The notes beneath the pieces are model-generated. The model did no database searches and had not been told where the DNA came from. It saw nothing but the letters and a program-made list of their open reading frames with translations. Source: a virus. Taken from it: 36,953 nucleotides of DNA. The stretch covers positions 1-36,953 of IMG/VR virus record IMGVR_UViG_3300035070_002538; one strand, given 5' to 3'. The first letter of the stretch is position 1; each line of letters begins with the position of its first letter. This document shows, piece by piece, positions 28,183-36,953 of the stretch. The translations under genes and the position numbers were made by a program.

Positions 28183-29825
28183 TGCTTGGAATGAATGAAC
28201 TTCCAAATGTGCGCAAGCATCGCAACCTTGAGGAATACAATTCAACCTCTTATATGGGTGCAGCCTTTGAGCAATCTTGGACTGAGGCGCCTCTTGATTC
28301 AATCTGGCGTGACCGCGAATTAAGACTGGCGAACGTTGGCCAAGGTGAAGTTAAGTACACGTACACTAACCCTCTAATGGGTCGTGATATTGAGATCACC
28401 GAAACAAAACCTAAGAAGCGACTATCTACCGATGAGGCGAAGGAGCAGATAAAACAAACCGGCTTGCCTCTTTCTGTGCCGGAAGCGTCTTACACCCAAG
28501 AAGCGCTAGATATCATCATCGAACGTAAGCAGTCAGAGCTATTACGCAAAGACCAAATGGATCGCGCCAAGGGCATCGTTCCAGCGGTCGGTCAATTTAC
28601 AGCAATGTTGGCGGCTCAAGTGGTTGACCCTATCAACGTTGCTGCATCGTTCGTTCCTGTTGTTGGTCCTGCTAGATACACAGCCATGATGGCAAAAGCT
28701 ACAACGGCAGGCGCTAGAGCATTAACCCGCTTAAAGGTCGGAGCTGTTGAAGGTGTGGCAGGTGCTGCTATTGTTGAGCCTTTCGTTTACCGAGCTACTC
28801 AGCGAGAGCAAGCCGATTATACAATGTATGACAGCATGTTAAATATTGGCTTAGGTGCGGTGATGGGTGCAGGTCTTCATGCTGGCTTTGGTGCTGTGGG
28901 CGATCTAATTCGCAAGGGTGTTCGTCCTGATGTTGCAACCGCTACAGTTAAGCCAACTGGTGAAACTCCGCGCTTTGTTGCTAATGCCGCACCGGAAACG
29001 CGTGAGGCCATGTTTAAATCTTCCATCGCTCAAGAGCTAGAAGGGCGACCGACTAACGTAGAGGCTGTGGGAAACTTTGATAATAATTTAAATATTGAAA
29101 CTCCATACTCTCCAAAAGTTAGCAACGATCAAATTCAATCTAGAATATCTGAGCTTGAGGCTGTGATTGCTGACGAGCCTATTGAGTTTGACATTCCAAC
29201 AACGCAAACCACGCAATCATTCACGGACGTTGACGGGAAAGTAATTGAATCGGTAGCCGCGCCAGAGATTAGAAAGCAGCCAGTTGGCGAGATGTCACCA
29301 AAGGAATTGCAAGCTGAGATATCTATGCTTGATTCCATAACAGATCAGCGAATAGCTAAGGTTTCAGATCAGGGCGCTTTAGCTACTGGTGAGAATTTCA
29401 AAACGCAAACCTCTGAAGAAGCTCAGAGAATGCTTGACTTAAAGAATGAGTTATCAGCAAAAGGCGGACAGATAAAGGAAGAGGCTAGAGAAAGAAACCT
29501 AGCTAGACGCGAGCTTAGGGCATTACAGAAAGAGCTAAAACTACCAAAAACAACTGACACAAACCAGACTCTAGAAAATACAATTAGAGATAATGTTAAA
29601 CGCGGCTCAGACCCTGAAGCATCACTTCAAGCTGACGCTGTAACTTCGAAGCCGGAAACAACAGTTGATGATGAGCTTGAGTTTGCAACGGAATCAGTTC
29701 AAAATTTAGAGAGAGTCACCGGAATTAAGGGTGATGATTTATCCGAGTTTGATAGCGCAATCCTAAAAGCTGAAGAAGACGCGAAAGCATTGGAAGCGGC
29801 TGTAATGTGTAGGTTAACTAAATGA
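28182..29825 (+). CDS. Internal virion protein, gp16-like N-terminal part (547 aa)
   Basis: An N-terminal region with the segment SYMGAAFEQSWTEAP is followed by a hydrophobic/alanine-rich part (about 135-240: VVDPINVAASFVPVVGPARY, EGVAGAAIVEPFVY, LNIGLGAVMGAGLHAG) that could insert in membrane, then a long charged coiled-coil region. It is coupled by ATGA to the next gene; together the two match the layout of one large ejected gp16-like protein. No lysozyme or transglycosylase motif is visible. Confidence 0.72.
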   Translation: MLGMNELPNVRKHRNLEEYNSTSYMGAAFEQSWTEAPLDSIWRDRELRLANVGQGEVKYTYTNPLMGRDIEITETKPKKRLSTDEAKEQIKQTGLPLSVPEASYTQEALDIIIERKQSELLRKDQMDRAKGIVPAVGQFTAMLAAQVVDPINVAASFVPVVGPARYTAMMAKATTAGARALTRLKVGAVEGVAGAAIVEPFVYRATQREQADYTMYDSMLNIGLGAVMGAGLHAGFGAVGDLIRKGVRPDVATATVKPTGETPRFVANAAPETREAMFKSSIAQELEGRPTNVEAVGNFDNNLNIETPYSPKVSNDQIQSRISELEAVIADEPIEFDIPTTQTTQSFTDVDGKVIESVAAPEIRKQPVGEMSPKELQAEISMLDSITDQRIAKVSDQGALATGENFKTQTSEEAQRMLDLKNELSAKGGQIKEEARERNLARRELRALQKELKLPKTTDTNQTLENTIRDNVKRGSDPEASLQADAVTSKPETTVDDELEFATESVQNLERVTGIKGDDLSEFDSAILKAEEDAKALEAAVMCRLTK

Positions 29826-32329
29826 TCACTTGTTCAGAAGCAATAAAGAACGCAACAGGTAAAGACTATTCAGTAGAAGAGGTAGATGAGTTTGTGCGCC
29901 AAGCTGAAATGCTAAAGCAGCGCATTTACTTGAACGACTCAATAGCGAATAAAGACGAGGCTATCCAGCAAGCGCTGAATGACGTTACAACCGAAATGGT
30001 TGAGACTGCCAAGATTGAAAAGCGTAACGCGCTGATCAACCAGAAGCGACAACTTGAAGCTATCGACTTTGTGCAGAATGCTTTCCCTGAAGATATCGGG
30101 CGCGGGGTTCAGGCTCTAATTGCTGGTGATAATCAAGTCTCTAGAGGTTCGCGCTTGTCTGTTGATGCTGAGCAGAAGTCACTATCTGGCGTTTACATTG
30201 GCGGGATGCTTGCTGATCTGGATAAGGTTGGATTACTAAAGCTTGCCGGTAACGGCGATATTGACCGAGACATTGCACGTCATATGTGGGGCGAAGATGT
30301 GGCAGACTCAAACGCTAGGGCTATCGGTGATATCTATCAGAAGTATCAAGAGATGAGTCGCTTAGATGCCAACCAAGCAGGTGCATGGATTAAGAAAGAC
30401 CCTAACTATGTTGCTCGACAATCTCACGATGTAGATAAAATTGCCAAGGCAACAGAAGAAGAGTGGATCGCCTTTACCTTGCCCAAGCTAGATGAACGCA
30501 CGTTTGACGGAGTGGAAGATATTCAGGGGTTCATGGCTGCTGTGTATAAGGGGCTATCTAGTGGTATTCACAAAAGCGGATCGCCTAAAAGTGTTGAAGA
30601 TGCAATGAAGCAATTCAAAGGCCCTGGTAATGTAGCTAAGCGCATGTCACAAGGTCGAGTGCTTCACTTTAAAAACTCTGACAGCTTCATGGACTACAAT
30701 GAAACCTTTGGCACTAACTCACTAGCCGAATCAATCAACATGTCATTGAGTGGCGCGGCAGAGTCTACAGGGCTAATGCGCCATCTTGGAACGAATCCTG
30801 AAAACATGGTCGACTCAATTTATGATAATTTTATTGATGAGTTTGCAAACCTAGACGAATTAACCAAGTCTAAAAAGTACACGTCAAATCTATTGAAGGT
30901 GGTTAACGGTGAGACGCGAATGGCTGGTAGTCAAATGTTTGCAGCTAACATGTCAGCGGTTCGTAACTGGTTAAGCATGTCAAAGCTAGGCGGCGCCCTG
31001 CTATCTTCATTTGGTGCAGATAACGTGGCCTATGCTGCCGAGGTTCGCTATCAAGGTGGCAATATGTTTAGTGGCCTTGCTGAATCAATGCAAGGCATTA
31101 TGAAAGGTCGACGCAGTGCAGATCAGCGCGCTATTGCAGCTAACCTAGGCGTAACTATGGACTCATTCGCCGGAACTCTTGCAGGTCGATTCAATGTAAA
31201 CGATGGTCACGCAGGTTTAACCCAGAAGATGATGAATCAGTTTTTCCGATGGAATGGCCTAGCATGGTGGACGGACTCCCTCAAAGTATCCGCCGCTATC
31301 GGTATGAGTAACCGACTTTACCAACAGAAAGATTTAGCTTTTGATGCTATCGATCCTCGACTTAAACGAGTGATGAAGCTATACGGAATTGAAGATAATG
31401 AATGGTCAATTGTCAGTAAGGGTTTTGAGATTGACGAAAACGGCACCGGACTATTAACGCCGGAAGGTCAAAGAGAAATACCAGATGAGATTTTTGCTCA
31501 ATCGTTAGAGTCTCAAGGGATGAAGCCAAGTAAAGTTGCGATCCGAGATTATCGAGCTGAACTAGAAGGCAAGCTTAGAAACTACGTATCAGACCGCCAA
31601 GGCTTTGCAGTTCTAGAAGGTGATACTCGAAGCACAGCAACATGGACTCAGGGGACGCAGCGAGGCACTAAAGAGGGTGAGTTAATACGAGCTATAGGCC
31701 AGTTTAAACAGTTCCCTACAGTGTTTCTACAGCGAGTAATTGGGCGAGAAGTTACAGGTAGAATGAAAGGCTCGGAAATTGGTATTGATAAATTCACCGA
31801 CTCGCCAATGTACGGTGTCGCCTCACTAATGACAGCATTAACGATTAGCGGCTATGTATCAATGAGCGCTAAGGATATGGCAAAAGGTCGAACTCCTCGC
31901 GAGTTTAACGATGACCCATCACACAATATGAGCATTGTTGGTGCCGCTATGATTCAGGGTGGCGGCCTTGGTATTTACGGCGATTTCCTATTTGGTGATA
32001 TGAGTCGATTTGGTGGCGGCCCGATTGAAACTTTAGCAGGCCCCACAATTGGTCTTGGTGGTGATATAATAAAGCTATGGCAGAAAGCAAAGAACGGAGA
32101 TGATCCGAGTGCGAGTGCATTAACTTTAGCTTTGAATAACACTCCAGGGCTAAACCTGTTCTACTCTCGAATCGCTTTAGATTACCTATTCTTGTACGAC
32201 CTGAGAGAGTCAATGAACCCAGGCTACATGAAGCGAATGGAAAAGCGAATTAAGAAAGAGAACGACCAAGAGTTTTTATATCCACCATCTAGCCATGCTG
32301 CTAGACCTGTACAGGAAATGATAAAATGA
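29822..32329 (+). CDS. Internal virion protein, gp16-like C-terminal part (835 aa)
   Basis: The 835-residue protein continues the core-protein theme. It is helical and charged in its first 200 residues, then a large globular region with LSMSKLGGALLSSFGADNVAY and glycine-rich loops near the end (MIQGGGLGIYGDFLFGDMSR). These segments are typical of the C-terminal core portion of large internal virion proteins. The start codon overlaps the previous stop by four bases, so both products are likely made in equal amounts. No peptidoglycan hydrolase motif is seen. Confidence 0.75.
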   Translation: MITCSEAIKNATGKDYSVEEVDEFVRQAEMLKQRIYLNDSIANKDEAIQQALNDVTTEMVETAKIEKRNALINQKRQLEAIDFVQNAFPEDIGRGVQALIAGDNQVSRGSRLSVDAEQKSLSGVYIGGMLADLDKVGLLKLAGNGDIDRDIARHMWGEDVADSNARAIGDIYQKYQEMSRLDANQAGAWIKKDPNYVARQSHDVDKIAKATEEEWIAFTLPKLDERTFDGVEDIQGFMAAVYKGLSSGIHKSGSPKSVEDAMKQFKGPGNVAKRMSQGRVLHFKNSDSFMDYNETFGTNSLAESINMSLSGAAESTGLMRHLGTNPENMVDSIYDNFIDEFANLDELTKSKKYTSNLLKVVNGETRMAGSQMFAANMSAVRNWLSMSKLGGALLSSFGADNVAYAAEVRYQGGNMFSGLAESMQGIMKGRRSADQRAIAANLGVTMDSFAGTLAGRFNVNDGHAGLTQKMMNQFFRWNGLAWWTDSLKVSAAIGMSNRLYQQKDLAFDAIDPRLKRVMKLYGIEDNEWSIVSKGFEIDENGTGLLTPEGQREIPDEIFAQSLESQGMKPSKVAIRDYRAELEGKLRNYVSDRQGFAVLEGDTRSTATWTQGTQRGTKEGELIRAIGQFKQFPTVFLQRVIGREVTGRMKGSEIGIDKFTDSPMYGVASLMTALTISGYVSMSAKDMAKGRTPREFNDDPSHNMSIVGAAMIQGGGLGIYGDFLFGDMSRFGGGPIETLAGPTIGLGGDIIKLWQKAKNGDDPSASALTLALNNTPGLNLFYSRIALDYLFLYDLRESMNPGYMKRMEKRIKKENDQEFLYPPSSHAARPVQEMIK

Positions 32330-33084
32330 CAGTAGCAACAACAAACAGGAAAAACAGCTTTCCCACCAATGGGGTTACTGTTGAATTTCCATTCACCTTT
32401 GCTGTTACATCCAAAGAGCAAATATTTGCGCTTACACGTAACGGTGCAGGTGATGAGGCGGATTACACTAACTTTGAGATAGCCCTCAATGAATCTACTG
32501 CTGGCGGTACGTTTACCACACTAGACATACTTGATGATGTGACACTGGTTATTTACCGTGATACACCACTAACTCAAAACTTAGACTTGGTGGAAGGCGG
32601 TCGATTCCCTGCAAACTCTCTTGAAGATTCGATTGATAAGCTCACACTACAAAATCAAGATCAGCAGGAAGATATCGAGCGAACCCTTCAGTATGGAATT
32701 GGCACGCCTGAAGAGGATATACTAAGCCTTGAGGAATACGACAAGACAGTAGATGATCGAGACACTGACACCCTACAAGCAGCAAAAGATTTCACCTACT
32801 CAAGAGAAGTAATTGACGATAAGGACGAAGAGACAAGGCAGCTAGCAGCGCAAGACACTGCCGAGTACGCTTACTCTAAGCCTGAAAGCCATCAAATCTT
32901 TGAAGTTAAAGCGCCAGTTGATACTCAATCTTACGTGCAACGTGGTGGTCAATGGGTGCCGTTTACTGGTGTTCCTTTTTTTAGAGTAGGGTGTGGCGAA
33001 TCATACATGGAGTGCGGGGAGCCTGAAGCTATCTCCGGTGACTTCGACTTTTTATACCCGCAAGGGTTTACACCGAATCCATAG
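32326..33084 (+). CDS. T7 tail fibre-type adaptor protein
   Basis: Residues 1-150 match the T7 tail-fibre N-terminal domain: NRKNSFPTNGVTVEFPFTF, a DDVTLVIYRDTPLTQN segment and GGRFPANSLEDSIDKL. This domain docks to the tail. After a helical, aspartate-rich stretch the protein ends at 252 residues, without receptor-binding or depolymerase domain, so it serves as an adaptor. The large tailspike encoded just downstream probably attaches to it. Confidence 0.85.
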   Translation: MTVATTNRKNSFPTNGVTVEFPFTFAVTSKEQIFALTRNGAGDEADYTNFEIALNESTAGGTFTTLDILDDVTLVIYRDTPLTQNLDLVEGGRFPANSLEDSIDKLTLQNQDQQEDIERTLQYGIGTPEEDILSLEEYDKTVDDRDTDTLQAAKDFTYSREVIDDKDEETRQLAAQDTAEYAYSKPESHQIFEVKAPVDTQSYVQRGGQWVPFTGVPFFRVGCGESYMECGEPEAISGDFDFLYPQGFTPNP

Positions 33085-33092
33085 GACTAGCG

Positions 33093-33317
33093 ATGCTTAA
33101 ATCTGGAGCTGTACTAATTCACCCAATCCGCGGAGAGTTTACCGTTGTAGGCACTCAGGATTGCAGTGATGAATTTATCGATAACGAATGGCGATCTGGC
33201 TATATGGTCATTGCTGACTTCGATAAGTTCATTGAAAATATACGATGGAAAAACGAGACTGGAAACTCTAGGCTCATCTTTCACTCTTACTATCTTAAAA
33301 ATGTAGAGGTTAAATAA
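33093..33317 (+). CDS. Hypothetical small protein between fibre adaptor and tailspike (74 aa)
   Basis: A small alpha/beta protein with one cysteine (TQDCSDEFID) and aromatic strands (SGYMVIADFDKF, RLIFHSYYLKN). AGGA lies six bases before its ATG and its stop abuts the tailspike start. It may be a tail chaperone or a minor tail protein; no family is recognised. Confidence 0.6.
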   Translation: MLKSGAVLIHPIRGEFTVVGTQDCSDEFIDNEWRSGYMVIADFDKFIENIRWKNETGNSRLIFHSYYLKNVEVK

Positions 33318-36094
33318 TGTCTATTAATCCGGTTACTCAATATCCTGGCAAAGTTGCACCCGCAACTCCAGACAATCCATTCGGTACAGCCAGGAATATT
33401 ACAATTCCAGGTGACGGCACCGGTACACCTTGGGAATCTGCACTCCTAAAAGATGAGTGGGCGCTTCAACATGCCATGCTACTCAATGCGGGTATGGAGC
33501 CAAATGGAACTCCAGACTCCGCGGAGAACTCGCAACTATTCAAGGCGGCTAAAGCCTCGATCGGCAATGGCGCGAACCTGCTATCCAATCATAACTTTTT
33601 GACCCCCTCACCATATACAACAGGACCAGGAGCTACGCAACCACCACCAGACGCGACCCCTCGAAGCTACCCGCCGGGCTTTCAAATATTCTCTGGTGTG
33701 TTTGTTAATGAAACCACGGGTATTACAGACTTAACCTATATCAACGGTCGCCCTAACTGGTCTGCTGGTGATTTTTACATGTCCGTGCCAAATACCGGTG
33801 CAATAGAACGAGTAAATGATTTTGTTGCCTCTGTTGCAGACTTTGACGGCAAGCCTCGCACTCGTGGTGTGTCTTATGCTTTGGTGGGTGACGAATATCG
33901 CGTGACGGTTGGTGTTGATGCGCTTGAAGATGCTAGCGCCGTGTTAACTCCGCTCGGTTCTGTGAAGCTTGAGCAGGGTGGTGTGGCTACGGGGCATGAG
34001 GTTGGTGAAGAAATAACTACCACCACACTATCGAGTTATGCAGACGTAACCTACAAAGCTTCAGGTACTAATTCTGCGGTTGAGAATATGCTATCTGGAA
34101 TACCGTTAAGATCATCTATTGGCGACTACTGTAACGCTGCCGGCACATTATTTAGACACAACTCAGGTGACGGGACGGATTTATCACATTACACTGTCGT
34201 GGGTGATATTTTTGCTGATAGTTTCGGCGCAACACCAGACTTTTCAGAGTCAAATGTTACCGATTCATGGCAAGCACTGACAGATGCACTTGAGTACGCC
34301 CAATCGAAACTCATAGCAACAGTACGCATAGAGGGTGATTACGGATTAAGCAAGCCGCTAGTAATCCCTGCATCGGTGTGGCTGGTTGGTGGTAATGTTA
34401 ATACCACGTCACTAACAAAATACACAAATACAACATCTGGATTACCGCCGGTTAATGGTTATGGTGGCGAGTTGATCATGGATGTTGATGCAGCCGTGAT
34501 TATTGGTACTGGATATCAATCCGGACTACATAGAATGAAGGTTCAATGTTGGGCGCCTACCTCTGTTGAATATGGGATTTACCATGGCATTACAAGAGAA
34601 TGTTCAATAGAGCTGGTTCGAGTAGGTAAGCCAGATCTTGCAGATGGTGGTAAAAGGCTATTTCTTAACGGTGTTACAGCCGAGCAGGGATTCTTCCACT
34701 CTTACAAAGAAATTTCAATGTACTGCAAACTAAGGGGTTGGAATTACCGATTTAGCGAAAACTCATTAGGGTGCAACACTGTTACATGTAATAGGTCTTA
34801 TGTTGTTTACACGTCAGATAAAGCCGCGCTATTTGAAGGTACAACGGGCTTTAACCTTGGAAATATATATGTAGAGGAATCAACAGGCGGAATTCTCCGA
34901 GTAAATGGAGCTGCCGCATGTAATATAGATGTTCTGTGCCTAGATAGGCACACCCTAGACAACTCATCCGTTGGTATCTACATAAGAAACTCTCAAGTTA
35001 ATATCGGCAACTTGAGCCCTAATGTATTGGATATTGCCACCGGAGAGTCTGCCACCTTTATTGAGTTATCAAACTCCGGAGGTATATATACAGATTTATA
35101 CCTAGGTGGAACGACGGCTAAAACAGCATCAAGAAACCTACCAGGCGTAACAACTCTAGTTAAAGGTGGTGATTCCGAGGTATTCTTTAGAGGTGCACCT
35201 CTACCTCCAATCGGTGAGTTTGGTAATATTGGCGGGTATCAAACTGACACATGGTCAGCTCTTGAGGACACGGGTAATATATCAACATTCCACCAACGCT
35301 CTGTTAGCGTATCTCAAGAGTCAGAAGCCAGAGGAATTAGGTCAAATGTTGATTGTTCACTAAAGAGTATTGCAGACCTAGTAAACACAAAGGTTACAGC
35401 ATCAACATTCGTTAAGCCCGGACAGAATTATGAACATTGTGGTGGTTTTGCTGGTTCTTCTGGTCCAATAAGCAATGCGTCATCGGCTAATAGAAAATGG
35501 TCATTAGACTCATTAAACGGAAACATCTACGGAACAGGAACGGTTGCAGGTGGTCATACTTTCTCAGACTTTGCTGAATACTTTGAGAATGCAGATCAAG
35601 GTGTAATTCCATTAGGTACATTAGTTGATCTAAACGGCGAAAAGATTGCGCCCGCAAACGGAGATGAGTTTATAGGCGTTGTGTCTGGTACGGCAGGGTT
35701 TATTTTGAATGAAGCTCGTATAAGCTGGTCGGGCCGCTATCTTGTCGGTGAATATGGTGAGCCAATCTGGGAGGGCATTGAGGATAGCGAGGGAAATACC
35801 GTAACAGTAAGAAAGGAAAACCCTGACTATTCGCCAGAAAGAGAGCGTCTTGGGTTTGATGATGAAGGAAATGAAATTCTTGGCGAGGTCATTTATTCAT
35901 CTCGCTCAGAGAGACCTGAAGAGTGGTCGTGCGTTGGTCTGACTGGTCAGGTTTATGTTTCAGTTGATGAGTCTGTATGCGTGGGCGATTACTTGACAGC
36001 AGCTAACGGGGTTGGATTTAAGTCTGAAGTAAAAACTCAATGTCGAGTTATGAAAAAGACATCCAAATCCATCGCAAAGTGCTTAATTAAGTAA
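33317..36094 (+). CDS. Tailspike with C-terminal peptidase G2-type autoprocessing domain
   Basis: The 925-residue protein has an N-terminal attachment part (1-120, with a proline-rich NPVTQYPGKVAPATPDNP), a central beta-helix-like part (about 300-600, many short glycine/asparagine strands, containing IRVEGDYGLSKP-like repeats and GIYHGITREC), and a C-terminal domain (about 745-925) beginning TFSDFAEYFE and containing IPLGTLVDLNGEK and IGVVSGTAGF. That C-terminus fits the peptidase G2 intramolecular chaperone, which folds the trimer and then cuts itself off. The central part may bind or cleave a surface polysaccharide. Confidence 0.8.
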   Translation: MSINPVTQYPGKVAPATPDNPFGTARNITIPGDGTGTPWESALLKDEWALQHAMLLNAGMEPNGTPDSAENSQLFKAAKASIGNGANLLSNHNFLTPSPYTTGPGATQPPPDATPRSYPPGFQIFSGVFVNETTGITDLTYINGRPNWSAGDFYMSVPNTGAIERVNDFVASVADFDGKPRTRGVSYALVGDEYRVTVGVDALEDASAVLTPLGSVKLEQGGVATGHEVGEEITTTTLSSYADVTYKASGTNSAVENMLSGIPLRSSIGDYCNAAGTLFRHNSGDGTDLSHYTVVGDIFADSFGATPDFSESNVTDSWQALTDALEYAQSKLIATVRIEGDYGLSKPLVIPASVWLVGGNVNTTSLTKYTNTTSGLPPVNGYGGELIMDVDAAVIIGTGYQSGLHRMKVQCWAPTSVEYGIYHGITRECSIELVRVGKPDLADGGKRLFLNGVTAEQGFFHSYKEISMYCKLRGWNYRFSENSLGCNTVTCNRSYVVYTSDKAALFEGTTGFNLGNIYVEESTGGILRVNGAAACNIDVLCLDRHTLDNSSVGIYIRNSQVNIGNLSPNVLDIATGESATFIELSNSGGIYTDLYLGGTTAKTASRNLPGVTTLVKGGDSEVFFRGAPLPPIGEFGNIGGYQTDTWSALEDTGNISTFHQRSVSVSQESEARGIRSNVDCSLKSIADLVNTKVTASTFVKPGQNYEHCGGFAGSSGPISNASSANRKWSLDSLNGNIYGTGTVAGGHTFSDFAEYFENADQGVIPLGTLVDLNGEKIAPANGDEFIGVVSGTAGFILNEARISWSGRYLVGEYGEPIWEGIEDSEGNTVTVRKENPDYSPERERLGFDDEGNEILGEVIYSSRSERPEEWSCVGLTGQVYVSVDESVCVGDYLTAANGVGFKSEVKTQCRVMKKTSKSIAKCLIK

Positions 36095-36105
36095 CAACTC
36101 AAGTG

Positions 36106-36738
36106 TTAATTTTGTTCGGATACATAACCAATCCAATGCTTAACTAAATTCAAACTAACCCAAACAGACGGCGATTCGAAAGTTTCGCCGTCAAACTCCA
36201 CCTCTTGGGGTAAGTATCCAACTGTAATCCCAACCAGCTCACCTTGCTCATTCCACACGCCACCACCTGACATTCCGCCTTTAACACCTCCAGTGCTCAT
36301 GGACATCTGACAATTAGGATAATCACTTGATACTACATCGCCAACATATAACCCTTGAGATGTCGCGTAACCTTCGTTAACTGGATATCCCGAATGAATT
36401 ACAGTTTGATTTAGATAAACCAAACCAACACTTGCAGACTTAACAGGGTCGCGATACATAGCTATATCGCAATCAGGATGATAGAAGACATCAAGCCCTG
36501 ATATATACCCTTTAATGGCCAATATTGGCCAGTTGTGCTTATTTGTTAAAACCCACTCATCGTTTAATCTAACGCTACTTCCTTCCATAGATAAAAGCAT
36601 TGGAATTCCTACGAATATCTTTGATGTAGATTCATAAACATGCGGGTTGTTACCATGCCATTCATGGCTTACATCAATCATTGGTAAGTTAGAGCACCCA
36701 GCAATAGCAGTGCTAAGTAAAACGATAAGCGGTTTCAT
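36106..36738 (-). CDS. Trypsin-like serine protease lipoprotein
   Basis: A 210-residue protein with a lipoprotein signal (hydrophobic start, lipobox IAGC with C15). The chymotrypsin-fold triad is visible: H68 in LTNKHNWP, D91 in HPDCDIAMYR and S157 in GGMSGGGVWN, with the oxyanion-type glycines around it. Cysteines C90 and C143 may pair. AAGGA lies seven bases before the ATG. It faces the tailspike gene tail to tail with 11 bases between. A secreted, membrane-anchored protease is unusual for a phage; roles in superinfection exclusion, envelope remodelling or virion processing are possible but not shown. Confidence 0.85.
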   Translation of the reverse strand: MKPLIVLLSTAIAGCSNLPMIDVSHEWHGNNPHVYESTSKIFVGIPMLLSMEGSSVRLNDEWVLTNKHNWPILAIKGYISGLDVFYHPDCDIAMYRDPVKSASVGLVYLNQTVIHSGYPVNEGYATSQGLYVGDVVSSDYPNCQMSMSTGGVKGGMSGGGVWNEQGELVGITVGYLPQEVEFDGETFESPSVWVSLNLVKHWIGYVSEQN

Positions 36739-36748
36739 TTTTAAATCC

Positions 36749-36910
36749 TTATTTAATTTCTATAGGAACACCAACAACACCATTAAACAATACACGGCTC
36801 TCAATCACTGAGTATCCGTAGTATGCGTATGTCTATTTGCAACCAACTATGCCTACTGCTATGATTAGACTTATCTCGGTTGCCTGTCGCGTTTGTTTTA
36901 TCTTTTTCAT
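36749..36910 (-). pseudogene. Small lipoprotein gene with in-frame amber codon (25 + 27 codons)
   Basis: From ATG 36910 (AGGA about eight bases upstream, in the terminal repeat) the frame encodes a basic N-terminus, a hydrophobic segment and a lipobox IVGC at residues 21-24. It hits TAG at 36833-36835 after the 25th codon, then stays open for 27 more codons (TYAYYGYSVIESRV and onward) to TAA 36749-36751. A change of CAG to TAG would explain the interruption. Restored, it would be a small outer-membrane lipoprotein of about 30 mature residues, the size class of Cor/Llp-type exclusion proteins. It lies just ahead of the protease gene. Confidence 0.5.
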
Positions 36911-36953
36911 TGTTACATCCTGTTGTTAATTTGATAGTAGTTTGGAAGCCCCT
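36906..36953. repeat. Right copy of 48-bp terminal direct repeat
   Basis: Identical to bases 1-48. It contains the ribosome binding site and start of the leftward small lipoprotein frame and the left arm of the terminator-like hairpin. Confidence 0.9.

Noticed and set aside
3698-36835. Amber (TAG) recoding suggested by TAG codons interrupting two genes
   Set aside because: TAG ends several intact genes, including the terminase large subunit, endolysin and scaffold, so it works as a normal stop. One of the two cases is a frame change, not an in-frame stop.
36739-36905. Rightward small RNA ending at the 41-66 hairpin
   Set aside because: The hairpin has its T-run on the + strand, but no convincing rightward promoter is visible upstream; the sequence is better explained by the leftward small lipoprotein frame.
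1-36953. Integrase, attachment site or CI-type repressor for a temperate life style
   Set aside because: No tyrosine or serine recombinase motif and no CI/Cro pair were found; the ERF/Nin genes alone do not make the phage temperate.
1-36953. tRNA genes or CRISPR arrays
   Set aside because: No cloverleaf with acceptor and T-arm consensus was found in the gaps, and no regularly spaced repeats with unique spacers exist.

Overview
The window is an essentially complete tailed-phage genome of podovirus type. The last 48 bases repeat the first 48 exactly, so the sequence closes into a circle of about 36.9 kb or carries a short direct terminal repeat. No integrase, CI-like repressor, phage RNA polymerase or DNA polymerase is visible, so the phage is probably lytic and uses host transcription and replication enzymes. 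AT-leaning codon use, small lambda-like early genes (ERF, YqaJ exonuclease, NinB, NinG, O/P-like pair) and a T7/BPP-1-like virion suggest a marine gammaproteobacterial host, perhaps Vibrio. The host assignment is inference.

Layout. A divergent promoter region at 3.40-3.49 kb splits early transcription. Leftward (3404 to 74): a small possible ribbon-helix-helix protein, ERF annealase, YqaJ exonuclease, a Q/G-rich SSB-like protein, a DUF5664 nucleotide pyrophosphohydrolase-like protein, two micro-proteins, an M15 endolysin and a holin-like protein. Across the circle junction, the same strand carries a small lipoprotein gene broken by an in-frame amber codon and a trypsin-like serine protease lipoprotein. 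Rightward (3489 to about 11.2 kb): small early proteins, including one frameshifted gene, a KilA-N regulator behind its own promoter and operator-like inverted repeat, an Arc-like protein, an O-like initiator gene with internal repeats that may be the origin, a P-like helicase loader overprinting the O gene by 263 bases, a cytosine methyltransferase, and NinB/NinG.

From 11.2 kb the late region runs rightward: small membrane proteins including a holin candidate, terminase small and large subunits, a free-standing HNH/AP2 homing endonuclease wedged against the portal start, portal, and a structural protein. An accessory island (17.12-19.58 kb) then interrupts the morphogenesis cluster. It holds a terminator, six leftward genes, a divergent promoter pair, a small possible RHH protein, a YopX-family protein and a short structured RNA ending in an intrinsic terminator. 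Morphogenesis resumes with a Bbp19-like protein, scaffold, major capsid protein (own promoter and a folded leader), tail tubular A and B-like proteins, internal virion proteins, a T7 fibre-type adaptor and a 925-residue tailspike with a C-terminal peptidase G2 type autoprocessing domain.

How it fits together. The left arm supplies recombination and lysis, the right early arm replication and DNA modification, and the late arm packaging, capsid, short tail and ejected core proteins. The least explained parts are the palindrome shared by the two divergent early promoters, the capsid leader RNA, the pseudoknot-capable RNA of the island, and the lipoprotein/protease pair next to the tailspike.
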